From: Oceaniovalibus sp. ACAM 378
Lineage (GTDB): Bacteria > Pseudomonadota > Alphaproteobacteria > Rhodobacterales > Rhodobacteraceae
Length of the DNA: 64,000 bases
Direction of reading: 5' to 3'
NCBI RefSeq assembly: GCF_008085915.1
Contig: NZ_VSJK01000004.1
Span: 290,261-354,260, forward strand
This document shows, in pieces, positions 56,333 to 64,000 of this stretch. Under the pieces are notes generated by a model. That model did not search any database and had not been told where the DNA came from. It saw only the letters and a list, made by a program, of their open reading frames with translations. The stretch's first letter is position 1. Each line of letters begins with the position of its first letter. The position numbers were made by a program, and so were the translations under genes.

Positions 56333-56610
56333 TGCTTATGCCGAACCGCTAGGACCGGTGCCAAGGGGGGGGGTGTGAGAAGACGACGACCTGAAGGAGC
56401 AAAACGATTGAACAGATCCGGATTGGGAAAGCCAGATAGGGCCTACGAGCCTGCAGCCTGCTCAACAGATTTTGACCCGATCCGCTGATCACCATCCCGG
56501 CCCGCGGCGTCTGGCAGTGCCGCATCATCAGGCCTCGCGGAAGACCGCACCCGATCACACGTCAATAGGGTCAAAAACGTCTTGCACTACGGGCGGCAAC
56601 CACAGAAGCC
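56333..56610. other. IS110 3' non-coding remnant
   Basis: Non-coding DNA after the transposase stop, with the look of an IS110 3' flank (GATCCGGATTGGGAAAGCCA and ACCATCCCGGCCCGCGGC). No gene seen before the AhpD-like stop at 56611. Confidence 0.45.
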
Positions 56611-57186
56611 TTAGTCGCTTAGTGGTTCGCCCAGCGTGTGCATGAGGCGGTTCGCCCAACCAAACAACGAAGATGACAGTATCAGGTCGAGTATTTCCTC
56701 CTTGGACAAGCCAGCATCGACCAAGGCTTGCATATCCTTATCATTCGCTTCGGACGGGCATTGGGACAGCTTGAAAGCAAAGTTGAAGATTGCCTTCAGG
56801 CGCGGCTCAATCTGGGCATCCATGCCATCCGCGAAAAGCGCATCCACCACAGTCTCGCTTTTGGTAAGTTGATTATAGCGGCTGGCATGGACAGCAGCAC
56901 AATAAACACAGCGATTGACGATGGATGCCGCAACAGCACCAATTTCACGTTCGGCGCGCGAGAGGCCGCCACGGTTATACATGATGCCATTAAAAAGCGG
57001 CGTGCGGTGCTGTAACGTTTCAACATCATGGGCAAGCACCAGCACATAGTCCGACACCTTGGTATTGGACGGGGTAACTTTTAGCGCCTCGAGCTGCTCG
57101 GGGGTTGCCTGGCTCAGATCAAGGGGGGCAACATACGGTTTCCACTCAGGGATTTTTGTGGTGAATTCGTGAACGGTCTTTTTCAT
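56611..57186 (-). CDS. AhpD/carboxymuconolactone-decarboxylase-like protein (peroxidase-related)
   Basis: A 191-residue all-helical protein. The active-site motif CVYCAAVHASRY (C-x-x-C-x-x-x-H type) of the AhpD family is intact near residue 93, after REIGAVAASIVN. The C-terminal half (EEILDLILSSSLFGWANRLM) matches alkylhydroperoxidase-domain proteins of the Avi_7169 type. The intact Cys pair supports a peroxide- or disulfide-reducing role. It overlaps the neighbouring CMD protein gene by 4 bp and is last in the operon with an FAD monooxygenase and an ABC importer. It may remove peroxide or process an oxidised intermediate. Confidence 0.82.
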   Translation of the reverse strand: MKKTVHEFTTKIPEWKPYVAPLDLSQATPEQLEALKVTPSNTKVSDYVLVLAHDVETLQHRTPLFNGIMYNRGGLSRAEREIGAVAASIVNRCVYCAAVHASRYNQLTKSETVVDALFADGMDAQIEPRLKAIFNFAFKLSQCPSEANDKDMQALVDAGLSKEEILDLILSSSLFGWANRLMHTLGEPLSD

Positions 57187-57677
57187 GCCAGATCCCTCAT
57201 AAGGCGCAAACCAGCGGCAACCCTGATTTGATAGCTGACAAATGCGACCAGCTCTGACAACCGGACGATGTCAGCATCGCTAACACCCGCTGCTTGCAGG
57301 CGCTTGATGTCACCCTCGGTTGCGTTCTTGGGGTTTTGAGCAACAAGATCGACATGGCGGATCAGGGCGCTCAGGCGGACATCGTGGCCGCCGACAAAAC
57401 CGATGTCAGCAATCCGTGCGCCAGAAGCATCATTATCGCCTATGAGATTGTGAAAATGCGCCTCAAATTCACGATCTGAATTGAGGACTGAAATGCGGCA
57501 GGCAAACGCCGCACGCTCAACGTAAGAAAGCCCGCCGGGGTCAGTTGGATGCAAGGCAGCAACGTAGGTTTGTTGCGTTAAAGACATGATATCCGCGCGT
57601 CCGTTTACGGCTTCAGCTAACGCGCTACCGCGGTCAATACCGGTAATTTTCGCAATCACGTCTTCTAATTGTAACAC
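57183..57677 (-). CDS. CMD-domain protein, partner of the AhpD-like protein
   Basis: A 164-residue protein with the fold signature of carboxymuconolactone-decarboxylase relatives (GLSYVERAAFACRISVLNSD, and RLSELVAFVSYQIRVAAGL at the end). The CxxC redox motif is absent. It resembles the Avi_7170-type family that is regularly encoded next to Avi_7169-type proteins; the two probably form a heteromeric enzyme. It lies between the FAD monooxygenase gene (9-bp gap) and the AhpD-like gene (4-bp overlap). Confidence 0.75.
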   Translation of the reverse strand: MLQLEDVIAKITGIDRGSALAEAVNGRADIMSLTQQTYVAALHPTDPGGLSYVERAAFACRISVLNSDREFEAHFHNLIGDNDASGARIADIGFVGGHDVRLSALIRHVDLVAQNPKNATEGDIKRLQAAGVSDADIVRLSELVAFVSYQIRVAAGLRLMRDLA

Positions 57678-57686
57678 TTTATTCTC

Positions 57687-59180
57687 CTATCCACGTCTGC
57701 AGATTGCTGCCTGTGCGTCTTCGGGCAAGGGCGAAGCCGTCCACTCATCGCCCTGAAGCTCGGGCTTGTCGTATTCGAGCAAACGCTGCCAATACTGATC
57801 AAAACTCTCGTCATAGAGTTTGGCCGCGATCTTACGCGCCAGCAACGACGCGCCCTCACTGATACCGGGAATGTCGCCGCTCAACTTACCAAGGCTCGCA
57901 GCTGCCCCCGCGTTAAAGCTATAGATATTTGACAACCAAGGCGCGGTGTTCGGCTCACGTTCGGTGAAGCTGAAATCATCCGCAAGATAGGGAAACTTTC
58001 CAAGCTCAACGTTCTGCTGCTCCTCTGGGGGGATATAGCGGTCGCACCACAGCGCAATCTTGTCCGCATAGCCAGAAAGTTCAGTCCGTGCCATCGGATC
58101 AACAGTAAAGCCAGTCCCAAGGATAAGGTAATCAGTCCGCACATGATGCCCGTGGGCAGTTGTGATTACGATTTCCTCGCCATCAAGACCAACTTTTTCC
58201 ACCCCGGCATCAAAGTGGAAATACGCATTCGGATGGCGGCTGACCCGTAGTGTCGAGCCTCGAGGGGCCGGAGTTTGAGTTCGCAGCGAATAGTTCATGA
58301 TCTGCCAGCGGCGTGCGTCACTCAACTGCGGAAACACAGCCGTGAAGCCGAAGCACCCCACTCCCATCAGCTTATTAACTGTCGGCATTTGCTTGCGCCG
58401 GATCAAAAGGCGCACTTCTGCGGCACCGGCCTCCAGCGCTTCGGCTGCATTGTCCACTGCCGAGGCGCCAACCCCGACGACGACAACGCGTTTGTTACGC
58501 AGCGCGTTAAAATCAATATCATCGGCAGAATGTGCCCAATGCTGACGTGGCAAACCTGCGACAAACTCTGGAATGCTGGGCCGCCCCATACCATCGCGAC
58601 CAGTTGCCATGATGACCTTGCGGGCAAGCACCGAGGTCTCACGGGCCCCCTGCCCTGCCAAGTTCAGGCGGAGCAGGTCACCTTCAGGCAGAATGTTCGT
58701 GACTTCGACGCGGTTCTCAACCGGTAGTTTGAGCACCTTGCGATACCAGCGAAGATATTCCATCCAATCAGTGCGCGCGATTTTGTCCAGGGCGGCCCAT
58801 GCGTCATTGCCAAACCGCGCAATATAAAAGGACCGGAATGTAAGTGACGCCATGCCGTTTGCCGGGCCTACCAACTGTTTGGGTGAACGCAATGTCTCCA
58901 TGCGTGCAAACGACAGCCACGGGCCTTCCAGTCCAGCGGAGCTGCGATCAAAGATGCGCAAGTTGCGCATGCCACCAGCGATCAGCGCAAAACTTGCGAC
59001 CAGCCCGCACATCCCCCCCCCGATGACCACAACATCATGCACTTTTTCCGCGCTGGGAGTAGGGACGACCCAGTCCGCGGGAGGATAGCAAAGACATGCC
59101 AGATCATCAGCCACTCGACTTTCCAGTTCTTCCAAACTGGACGGTGGAAAGCTTAAAGGCTCCTGAGTGTCATATTCCAT
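57687..59180 (-). CDS. FAD/NAD(P)-dependent monooxygenase (flavin-containing type)
   Basis: A 497-residue protein with two dinucleotide-binding motifs: FAD site DVVVIGGGMCGLVASF near residue 50 and NAD(P)H site VVVVGVGASAVDNAAEAL near residue 230. A linker of class B monooxygenase type (FYIARFGNDAWAAL, WMEYLRWYRKVL) and a C-terminal TDYLILGTGFTVDP are also seen. Such enzymes oxygenate N- or S-containing or carbonyl substrates. It follows the PotA-like ATPase gene after 73 bp and precedes the two CMD proteins, so it likely oxidises what the transporter imports. The N-terminal 45 residues precede the Rossmann fold and are unusual. Confidence 0.82.
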   Translation of the reverse strand: MEYDTQEPLSFPPSSLEELESRVADDLACLCYPPADWVVPTPSAEKVHDVVVIGGGMCGLVASFALIAGGMRNLRIFDRSSAGLEGPWLSFARMETLRSPKQLVGPANGMASLTFRSFYIARFGNDAWAALDKIARTDWMEYLRWYRKVLKLPVENRVEVTNILPEGDLLRLNLAGQGARETSVLARKVIMATGRDGMGRPSIPEFVAGLPRQHWAHSADDIDFNALRNKRVVVVGVGASAVDNAAEALEAGAAEVRLLIRRKQMPTVNKLMGVGCFGFTAVFPQLSDARRWQIMNYSLRTQTPAPRGSTLRVSRHPNAYFHFDAGVEKVGLDGEEIVITTAHGHHVRTDYLILGTGFTVDPMARTELSGYADKIALWCDRYIPPEEQQNVELGKFPYLADDFSFTEREPNTAPWLSNIYSFNAGAAASLGKLSGDIPGISEGASLLARKIAAKLYDESFDQYWQRLLEYDKPELQGDEWTASPLPEDAQAAICRRG

Positions 59181-59253
59181 GGTGTCGGAACCTTCGTGGT
59201 CAAAAAATCAAAAATCATGCGGCGGGAAGCTTTTTGTGAACAACCGTTCTTTC

Positions 59254-60339
59254 TCATTCCGCAGCGTGTTTGTCGGGGATGAGAGTGGTGCTGTCAGTAT
59301 TCCAACCGACCCATATATCCTGATCGCCGATTTGCGCTATATCCGATGGGTGAACCAACGCATTCAGCACTGCACCATTCGCAACTTCGATCATAAGTGA
59401 CGTATGATTGCCTTTGAAAACGCGCTGTCGAATTCTGCCTTTGGCCTTGTTGGTCGTCGAAGGCTCGGAGAGGGAGCACTTAATTGACTCTGGCCGCAGC
59501 ACCACATTTATGGAGTCGCCCGGCTGGGGCAAAAGAGCGCCCGGACCTGCCTTGACAGTAATACCTTGCCAGTCAACTGCGGTAAGATCACCATTAACGC
59601 TTTGAACCTTGCTTCTCAAAAGGTTTGTTTCACCAATGAAATTGGCCACAAAAGTGCTGCTTGGCTGGCTGTATAGAGCTGTGGGGTCGCCCATCTGCTC
59701 AATCTTACCCTTATTCATGACCACAATCTGATCCGACATTGTAAGTGCCTCTTCTTGATCATGTGTCACGAAAAGAAAAGTTTTGCCGGTCGTTTTTTGT
59801 ATGGATTTAAGCTCCATCTGCATCTGTTGGCGCAATTTGGCGTCGAGAGCGGACAGCGGTTCATCCAACAACAAAACATCCGGATCTGGCGCAAGCGCCC
59901 GCATCAAGGCGACACGTTGGCGTTGCCCGCCAGATAGTTCCGCAGGAATCCTGTGTGCAAACTCTTGCAACTGAACGAGTTCAAGCAATTCGGACACGCG
60001 TCGATGGATTTGCTTTTTATCATGCCCTTTCAGTTCAAGGCCGAAGGCGATGTTTCTAGCCACGCTTAGATGCGGAAAAAGGGCATAGTCTTGGAAGACG
60101 ATGTTCACATTCCGCTTGTTTGGCGGCACCCGCGTCACGTCCTTGCCACTAAGCATAATGCGCCCCGAATTCGGAACTTCGAAACCACCAAGCATCCGCA
60201 ATGTAGTCGACTTCCCGCAACCAGACGGGCCAAGCAAAGTGACAAACTTGCCCCGCTCTATCTCAAGGTTCAGATCTTCGACTGCCAAAAAAGTGCCATA
60301 ACTTTTCGTGACGTTTTCGAAAGTAACAATGGGGTCCAT
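59254..60339 (-). CDS. ABC transporter ATP-binding protein, PotA-like (second system)
   Basis: A 361-residue ATPase: Walker A GPSGCGKST (residues 37-45), Q-loop VFQDYALFPH, signature LSGGQRQR (135-142), Walker B DVLLLDEP and H-loop histidine (about 193). The C-terminal TOBE-type domain spans about 280-361. It works with the two permeases at 60339-62119 and the binding proteins in the 1409-bp repeats. The start shares one base with the upstream stop (TGATG). Confidence 0.9.
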   Translation of the reverse strand: MDPIVTFENVTKSYGTFLAVEDLNLEIERGKFVTLLGPSGCGKSTTLRMLGGFEVPNSGRIMLSGKDVTRVPPNKRNVNIVFQDYALFPHLSVARNIAFGLELKGHDKKQIHRRVSELLELVQLQEFAHRIPAELSGGQRQRVALMRALAPDPDVLLLDEPLSALDAKLRQQMQMELKSIQKTTGKTFLFVTHDQEEALTMSDQIVVMNKGKIEQMGDPTALYSQPSSTFVANFIGETNLLRSKVQSVNGDLTAVDWQGITVKAGPGALLPQPGDSINVVLRPESIKCSLSEPSTTNKAKGRIRQRVFKGNHTSLMIEVANGAVLNALVHPSDIAQIGDQDIWVGWNTDSTTLIPDKHAAE

Positions 60340-61133
60340 CAGCGGGTCCTCGCGCGGCGGGTTATAAATTCGGCGTACAGCCCGAAACTGGTGGTAACCA
60401 CCAAAACGAGTGTCGCCATTGCATTGATCTCAGGAGACATGCCACCTTGAACTTTGGCAAAGATCAGCATGGGCAACGTGGCGCGATAGCCACCAAGAAA
60501 AAACGTTCGAACGAAATCGTCAATGGACAGCAACACGCAAAACATCATGCCACCAAACAACGCGGGGGCCAGATAGGGCAAGGTCACCCGCAAGAATGCG
60601 ACGATGTTATCCGCACCCAGATCACGGGCAGCATCGACCATGTTTTTTGGCATCGAACGCAGCCGCGTTAGCGCCATGACCACCACAAAGGGCACAGAGT
60701 GGACAGTATGGCCCAGAATAATCGCGCCTGTTCCGGTGGGCATGTCGATTGTCGAAATGAAGATGCGCAAGGATATTGCCGAAATCATGCCCGGCACAAC
60801 TGCAGGCAAGACTGCAAGTGCAAAGATCACGACCTGCCAGCGGATCCCTTCAGCCACGATGAGCATCGCAATCCAGGTGCCGATAATCGTCGCGGCGAGT
60901 GTTGACGCTGCCGCAATCCCAATGGAATAAAGACAGGCCTCCAGAAACTGCTTGTCCTGTATCACTTTGGCATACCAATCTAACGTCAAATTCCCTATTG
61001 GGAACGATACGAAATTCGCATCTTTGAAGCTCAACGCCATCATCAACGTGAGGGGCAGCAAAAGATAAAACAAAAAAGCCCAATAAAATGCGGTTAGGGC
61101 CGCACGTGGAAAGTCTGGGACTAAGTTACGCAT
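60339..61133 (-). CDS. ABC transporter permease, PotC-like (second system)
   Basis: A 264-residue permease with about six helices, FYWAFLFYLLLPLTLMMALS at the N-terminus and the EAA-type loop MVDAARDLGADNIVAFLRVT. Length and layout match PotC. One-base overlaps with the flanking genes indicate tight coupling. Part of the operon binding protein, PotB-like, PotC-like, PotA-like, FAD monooxygenase, CMD proteins. Confidence 0.88.
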   Translation of the reverse strand: MRNLVPDFPRAALTAFYWAFLFYLLLPLTLMMALSFKDANFVSFPIGNLTLDWYAKVIQDKQFLEACLYSIGIAAASTLAATIIGTWIAMLIVAEGIRWQVVIFALAVLPAVVPGMISAISLRIFISTIDMPTGTGAIILGHTVHSVPFVVVMALTRLRSMPKNMVDAARDLGADNIVAFLRVTLPYLAPALFGGMMFCVLLSIDDFVRTFFLGGYRATLPMLIFAKVQGGMSPEINAMATLVLVVTTSFGLYAEFITRRARTR

Positions 61134-62119
61134 CAGAATGTACTTCCTTTCTTACCACCAACCAAGCGTACGAAAAGGCCGGCCGCAATCAATGCTGTTG
61201 TCAGCATAATCATTGCGAAAGCGGCGCCCACTGGCCATTTGTTACTTGCCCCATGAAAGAACGAACTGATCGTTTCAGGAAACAGAACAGTATTGGGACC
61301 GCCAAGTAGCATTAGCGTGGCAAAGACCCCGATGCAGGTCAGAAAGACCAAGGCACACCCCGAAACGATACCATCTTTTGAGAGCGGTAGGATGATGCGG
61401 CGGAACCGAGTTAAAGGGCCCGCGCCCAGATCTGCCGAAGCATCCAGAAGTGACGAAGGAATCTTTTCGATCGCCGAATAAAGCGGCAATAGCATATAGA
61501 GACAGATCAGATAGATAAGTCCAAACCCCAATGAAAAAGGTGTGTAAAGCATTGGGATAGGTCGATCAATAAGTCCGATGTCGCGCAGCAAAACATTAAT
61601 CGCGCCCCGATTTGAGAGCAGCATGATCACAGAGAATGTACGTATGATCTCACCTGCCCAGAATGGCACGAGCAGCAAAAGCAGCGCCCTTGGGCGTCCT
61701 GAAGGCCGAACGACCTTGGCAACGTAATAGGCAACCGGGTAGACGACAATAAGCGTCACCATCGTGGTGGCCGTCGCGAAAACAAAGCTTCGGATGAGCG
61801 GTAAGAAAAAGATTGGCTCTTGAAAAAAAACTATGTAATTTTCAAGTGTGAACTCCGATTTGTCGCCAGGCATGACAGGATAGTTGGACAGAAAGCTGAT
61901 TTTCAACATTTGATAAATCGGCCCAAGATTCAGGGCAACAATCCATATCAGCGGCAAGCCAGCCAAAAGCGCGACGCGTCCCATTCGTGTTTCAACCGCA
62001 GCACCAAGTGTGTGTCGGTAAAGAAATGAGTTCGCCATTTTCGCTATGAGCGTGGAGTATCTTGGCATTTCACGGTCTTGTGTCGTGTTTAAATCGGAGC
62101 GCGTGGCTGTCTCAACCAT
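61133..62119 (-). CDS. ABC transporter permease, PotB-like (second system)
   Basis: A 328-residue permease with a 50-residue polar N-terminal extension before the first helix (RVALLAGLPLIWIVALNLGP). Internal Met codons near residues 18 and 28 could be the true start. The EAA-type loop is LLDASADLGAGPLTRFRRII. It forms the channel with the PotC-like subunit. The gene starts about 110 bp downstream of the binding-protein stop, with the conserved hairpin in between. Confidence 0.86.
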   Translation of the reverse strand: MVETATRSDLNTTQDREMPRYSTLIAKMANSFLYRHTLGAAVETRMGRVALLAGLPLIWIVALNLGPIYQMLKISFLSNYPVMPGDKSEFTLENYIVFFQEPIFFLPLIRSFVFATATTMVTLIVVYPVAYYVAKVVRPSGRPRALLLLLVPFWAGEIIRTFSVIMLLSNRGAINVLLRDIGLIDRPIPMLYTPFSLGFGLIYLICLYMLLPLYSAIEKIPSSLLDASADLGAGPLTRFRRIILPLSKDGIVSGCALVFLTCIGVFATLMLLGGPNTVLFPETISSFFHGASNKWPVGAAFAMIMLTTALIAAGLFVRLVGGKKGSTF

Positions 62120-62188
62120 CTATATCCCTTTTCTGTGGCTGCTCATGGGCACGGGTGCGCTAGGTCAGCAGTGCTATGCAAATCAATC

Positions 62189-62212
62189 CCCACAGCCTGT
62201 TCTGGCTGTGGG
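62189..62212 (-). terminator. Hairpin between binding-protein and PotB-like genes (copy B)
   Basis: The same 9-bp stem CCCACAGCC/GGCTGTGGG and 6-nt loop as in copy A, 21 nt past the binding-protein stop. Here transcription continues into GATTGATTTG, a weak T-containing stretch. It probably lowers expression of the permease and ATPase genes relative to the binding protein. Confidence 0.6.
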
Positions 62213-62232
62213 TCTGGTTTGTGCCAGCGCTG

Positions 62233-63342
62233 TCAGGCCGCTTTGACTTCGGCCGTGGCTCGGTCGATCATTTCGTTCTTCATTTCGCGGTTGACCGAAC
62301 TGAAGAATACGATGCGGTCGGTTTCTTCTTGCGACAGCGTCAAGGCCAGCTTCTCACGCTCGTCCAGCAAGTCGGCAACGCCGCTGATGGTGGAGCTATA
62401 GCCGGATTGCCGCGTCATGGCCGCGCCAACCTCGGGGGTTTCGAGAACAGCATTGAGCAGCTTATATGCGTTCTCGGCATTTGGCGCGTTATTCACGATG
62501 TTAAGTGTGTAGCAAAAGCCAAATGTGCCCTCTTTCGGCACCGACAACTGGACGGGATGACCATCCATGATCAATTTCGCAATCGGGCCCGACCAGGACT
62601 GCGCAAGATAGATATCTTCATTGATGAACATCTGCTGCACTTCCGAACCGGCATCATAGTATTTACGCACCATATCCTTGTGCTTGATCAGGAAGTCGCG
62701 GGCCTCGTTTGTTGCTTTCTGCGCCAGATCGGGCGAGTCGGCATAGGATACAAAGTCTCCATCATAGCCGAGATATTGCATCGTGATTGTCATAAAGTCA
62801 CTGATTGTGTAGGAGGTCAGCCCCTTGAACTCTGGATCGAACATGACCTCCCAGCTTGGCGCGTCCTTCACATAATCCACGTTGCGCGCAAGCCCCTCAT
62901 AGCCCGCAAGGATCGGCAAGCCCCAAAGATTGCCGTCAACCCGCGCCCAAGGCGCTTCCTGATAGGCTGTGTTCAGGTTCTTCCAGTTCGCAATTTTCCC
63001 CGTATCAAGCGGCATCAGCAGGTTCGAGCTGATGAACTGTGAATAGCGGTGCCCCGCGACTGTGCAAATGTCGGTCGAGGGCGTGGCCCCTTCGGCGGTC
63101 AGCAGGTTGTACTGCTTTCCCTGATCGTCGGTCAGGCGTACCCGGACTTCGATGCCGGTGTCTTTCTGGAACTTTTCCAGAAAGTCGGCCGGAAGGAACT
63201 TGTCATAGGTTGTTATGTTCAGAACGCCGGTATCGGCCCATGCTGGGCGGGGCCGAATGAGCATTGGCGCGGCAAGACCCGCCGCTCCAACCCCAAATAG
63301 CTTCAGCGCGGTTCTGCGGCTTGGTGTATGAATTGTTTTCAT
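62233..63342 (-). CDS. Tat-exported ABC substrate-binding protein, spermidine/putrescine type (copy B)
   Basis: A 369-residue protein, nearly identical to the protein at 52655-53764, with the same twin-arginine signal (SRRTALKLFG) and a mature PotD-like fold (LNITTYDKFLPADFLEKF). Ligand-domain features such as GLPILAGYEGLARNVDYVKD and AQSWSGPIAKLIMDGHPV are present. It is the first gene of the complete transporter operon. The few changes between copies do not obviously affect the binding site. Tat export suggests folding in the cytoplasm before transport, uncommon for this family. Confidence 0.9.
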   Translation of the reverse strand: MKTIHTPSRRTALKLFGVGAAGLAAPMLIRPRPAWADTGVLNITTYDKFLPADFLEKFQKDTGIEVRVRLTDDQGKQYNLLTAEGATPSTDICTVAGHRYSQFISSNLLMPLDTGKIANWKNLNTAYQEAPWARVDGNLWGLPILAGYEGLARNVDYVKDAPSWEVMFDPEFKGLTSYTISDFMTITMQYLGYDGDFVSYADSPDLAQKATNEARDFLIKHKDMVRKYYDAGSEVQQMFINEDIYLAQSWSGPIAKLIMDGHPVQLSVPKEGTFGFCYTLNIVNNAPNAENAYKLLNAVLETPEVGAAMTRQSGYSSTISGVADLLDEREKLALTLSQEETDRIVFFSSVNREMKNEMIDRATAEVKAA

Positions 63343-63702
63343 TTTCCCTCTCCTGTTGTTCGCCCGAAGTCGATTGCTTCTGACGTTATCCTTCCAGTAG
63401 AAAACGAGACGTGGTGCAAGCCGACGACGTGCGAGAGGCGTTCACGCCGCCAAGGACATCACAACGACACCCACCGCACAGTCACGCACTTCCACTATAA
63501 CGCCCGACTTTCCATCATGGTGGAGCTTCTTGAAAAATTAGATTCATGTCAAGCGCGCATCTTCAGAAATCCTCGGAAGCCGTATTGGCTAAGGAACTTT
63601 TGAACAACCCCACACCCTACCTGTTCATCCCTGATCATCACATCGTCCCTCGGAGATCTGCATTTTTCATGGCAAGATCGGTTTTGAGGGACATTCGGGA
63701 CG

Positions 63703-63905
63703 AGGACGACCATGCTGTCCATCTTCATAAGCAGGCGACGACGACGCCTAAGGCAAGAGCGGCCCTCCAGCCGAGCGACGAGCCTGCATCGTCCGTGGCG
63801 GAATGCTTCGGCACGACTGAACAGACGGTGTATAGGTGGCGTCGCCGCTGCAAGCAACGACTGCCGGGCAGTGGACAACGTCCTATGTGCGGAATGATCT
63901 GTTGA
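63703..63905 (+). pseudogene. IS481-like transposase N-terminal fragment
   Basis: A plus-strand frame reads LHKQATTTPKARAALQPSDE, then VAECFGTTEQTVYRWRRR. This is the helix-turn-helix start of an IS481-type transposase ('HKQATTTPKxRAAIQASxEP'). It then loses similarity and stops at 63905, so the catalytic core is missing. It lies just outside repeat copy B. Confidence 0.7.
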
Positions 63906-64000
63906 TTTGGCATCAGGCTATTGTCATGTCGAGCACTCCCGACATGTTCGAAGTTTGCGTCAGTTCGGCGTTTTGGTCAACGAACGGTCTCTCCCATAAC

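Larger units (their letters stand above)
62189..63597. repeat. 1409-bp direct repeat, copy B
   Basis: Second copy of 52611-54019, same orientation. It carries the binding-protein gene that heads the full transporter operon. The right end (CTAAGGAAC) is followed here by unrelated DNA with an IS481-like fragment. Recombination between the copies would excise 9578 bp. Confidence 0.95.

Noticed and set aside
63541..63560. TTGACA box on the minus strand upstream of both binding-protein copies considered as a promoter
   Set aside because: No acceptable -10 hexamer 16-18 nt downstream in either copy.

Overview
The window reads as a piece of an alphaproteobacterial, most likely Rhodobacteraceae (Roseobacter-group), replicon. 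The basis is GC-rich codon use, several spermidine/putrescine-type and glycine-betaine ABC transporters, opine-dehydrogenase and XRE-cupin genes, and insertion-sequence debris. No rRNA, tRNA, CRISPR or replication genes were seen. Composition is mosaic: about 6.6-41.9 kb is strongly GC-rich, and from about 42 kb onward it is visibly AT-richer.

Region 1 (1-5.9 kb, minus strand). The 5' part of a class A FAD monooxygenase lies downstream of a complete polyamine-type ABC transporter (binding protein, ATPase, two permeases). A strong hairpin sits between the binding-protein and ATPase genes. About 1 kb with no convincing gene follows.

Region 2 (6.7-41.9 kb, plus strand). A LuxR-type regulator is followed by one tightly packed array of 23 genes for an extracellular contractile injection system (eCIS, phage-tail-like). 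It encodes a cap protein (Pvc16/DUF4255), two sheaths, two tubes, a DUF5908-like small protein, a LysM protein, gpD-like and gpV-like spike proteins on separate genes, gp25, gpJ, and a tail protein with an added beta-propeller. It also encodes three large proteins sharing an N-terminal module (one with a collagen-like stretch, one with a Cys/Gly cluster, one with 65-residue tandem repeats), a tape-measure-family protein and an AAA+ ATPase. The array ends with a 2349-residue protein carrying annexin-type repeats and a C-terminal PD-(D/E)XK-type nuclease signature, then a 239-residue helical protein that may be its immunity partner or chaperone. No PAAR tip gene and no DUF4157 metallopeptidase were recognised. 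This is the most interesting part of the window.

Region 3 (42.5-46.6 kb, plus strand). A glycine betaine/choline-type ABC transporter operon with a permease made of two fused permease halves. Behind it lie a broken IS66 transposase, a PHB-depolymerase-like esterase lacking a proper start, an XRE-cupin regulator and a gene remnant.

Region 4 (49.9-64 kb, minus strand). A MATE exporter and an octopine/nopaline-type dehydrogenase are followed by a polyamine-type binding protein that lies in a 1409-bp direct repeat. The second copy of that repeat (about 17 mismatches by eye) heads a full ABC transporter operon that continues into an FAD monooxygenase and two carboxymuconolactone-decarboxylase-like proteins. 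Between the copies sits a probable nickel efflux unit: an MFS exporter with a His-rich tail and a CsoR/InrS-like sensor with a palindromic G/C-tract operator. IS5, IS110 and IS481-like fragments mark the junctions. I infer repeated insertion and recombination here, around transport and oxidation of an amino-acid-like, opine-like or polyamine-like compound.
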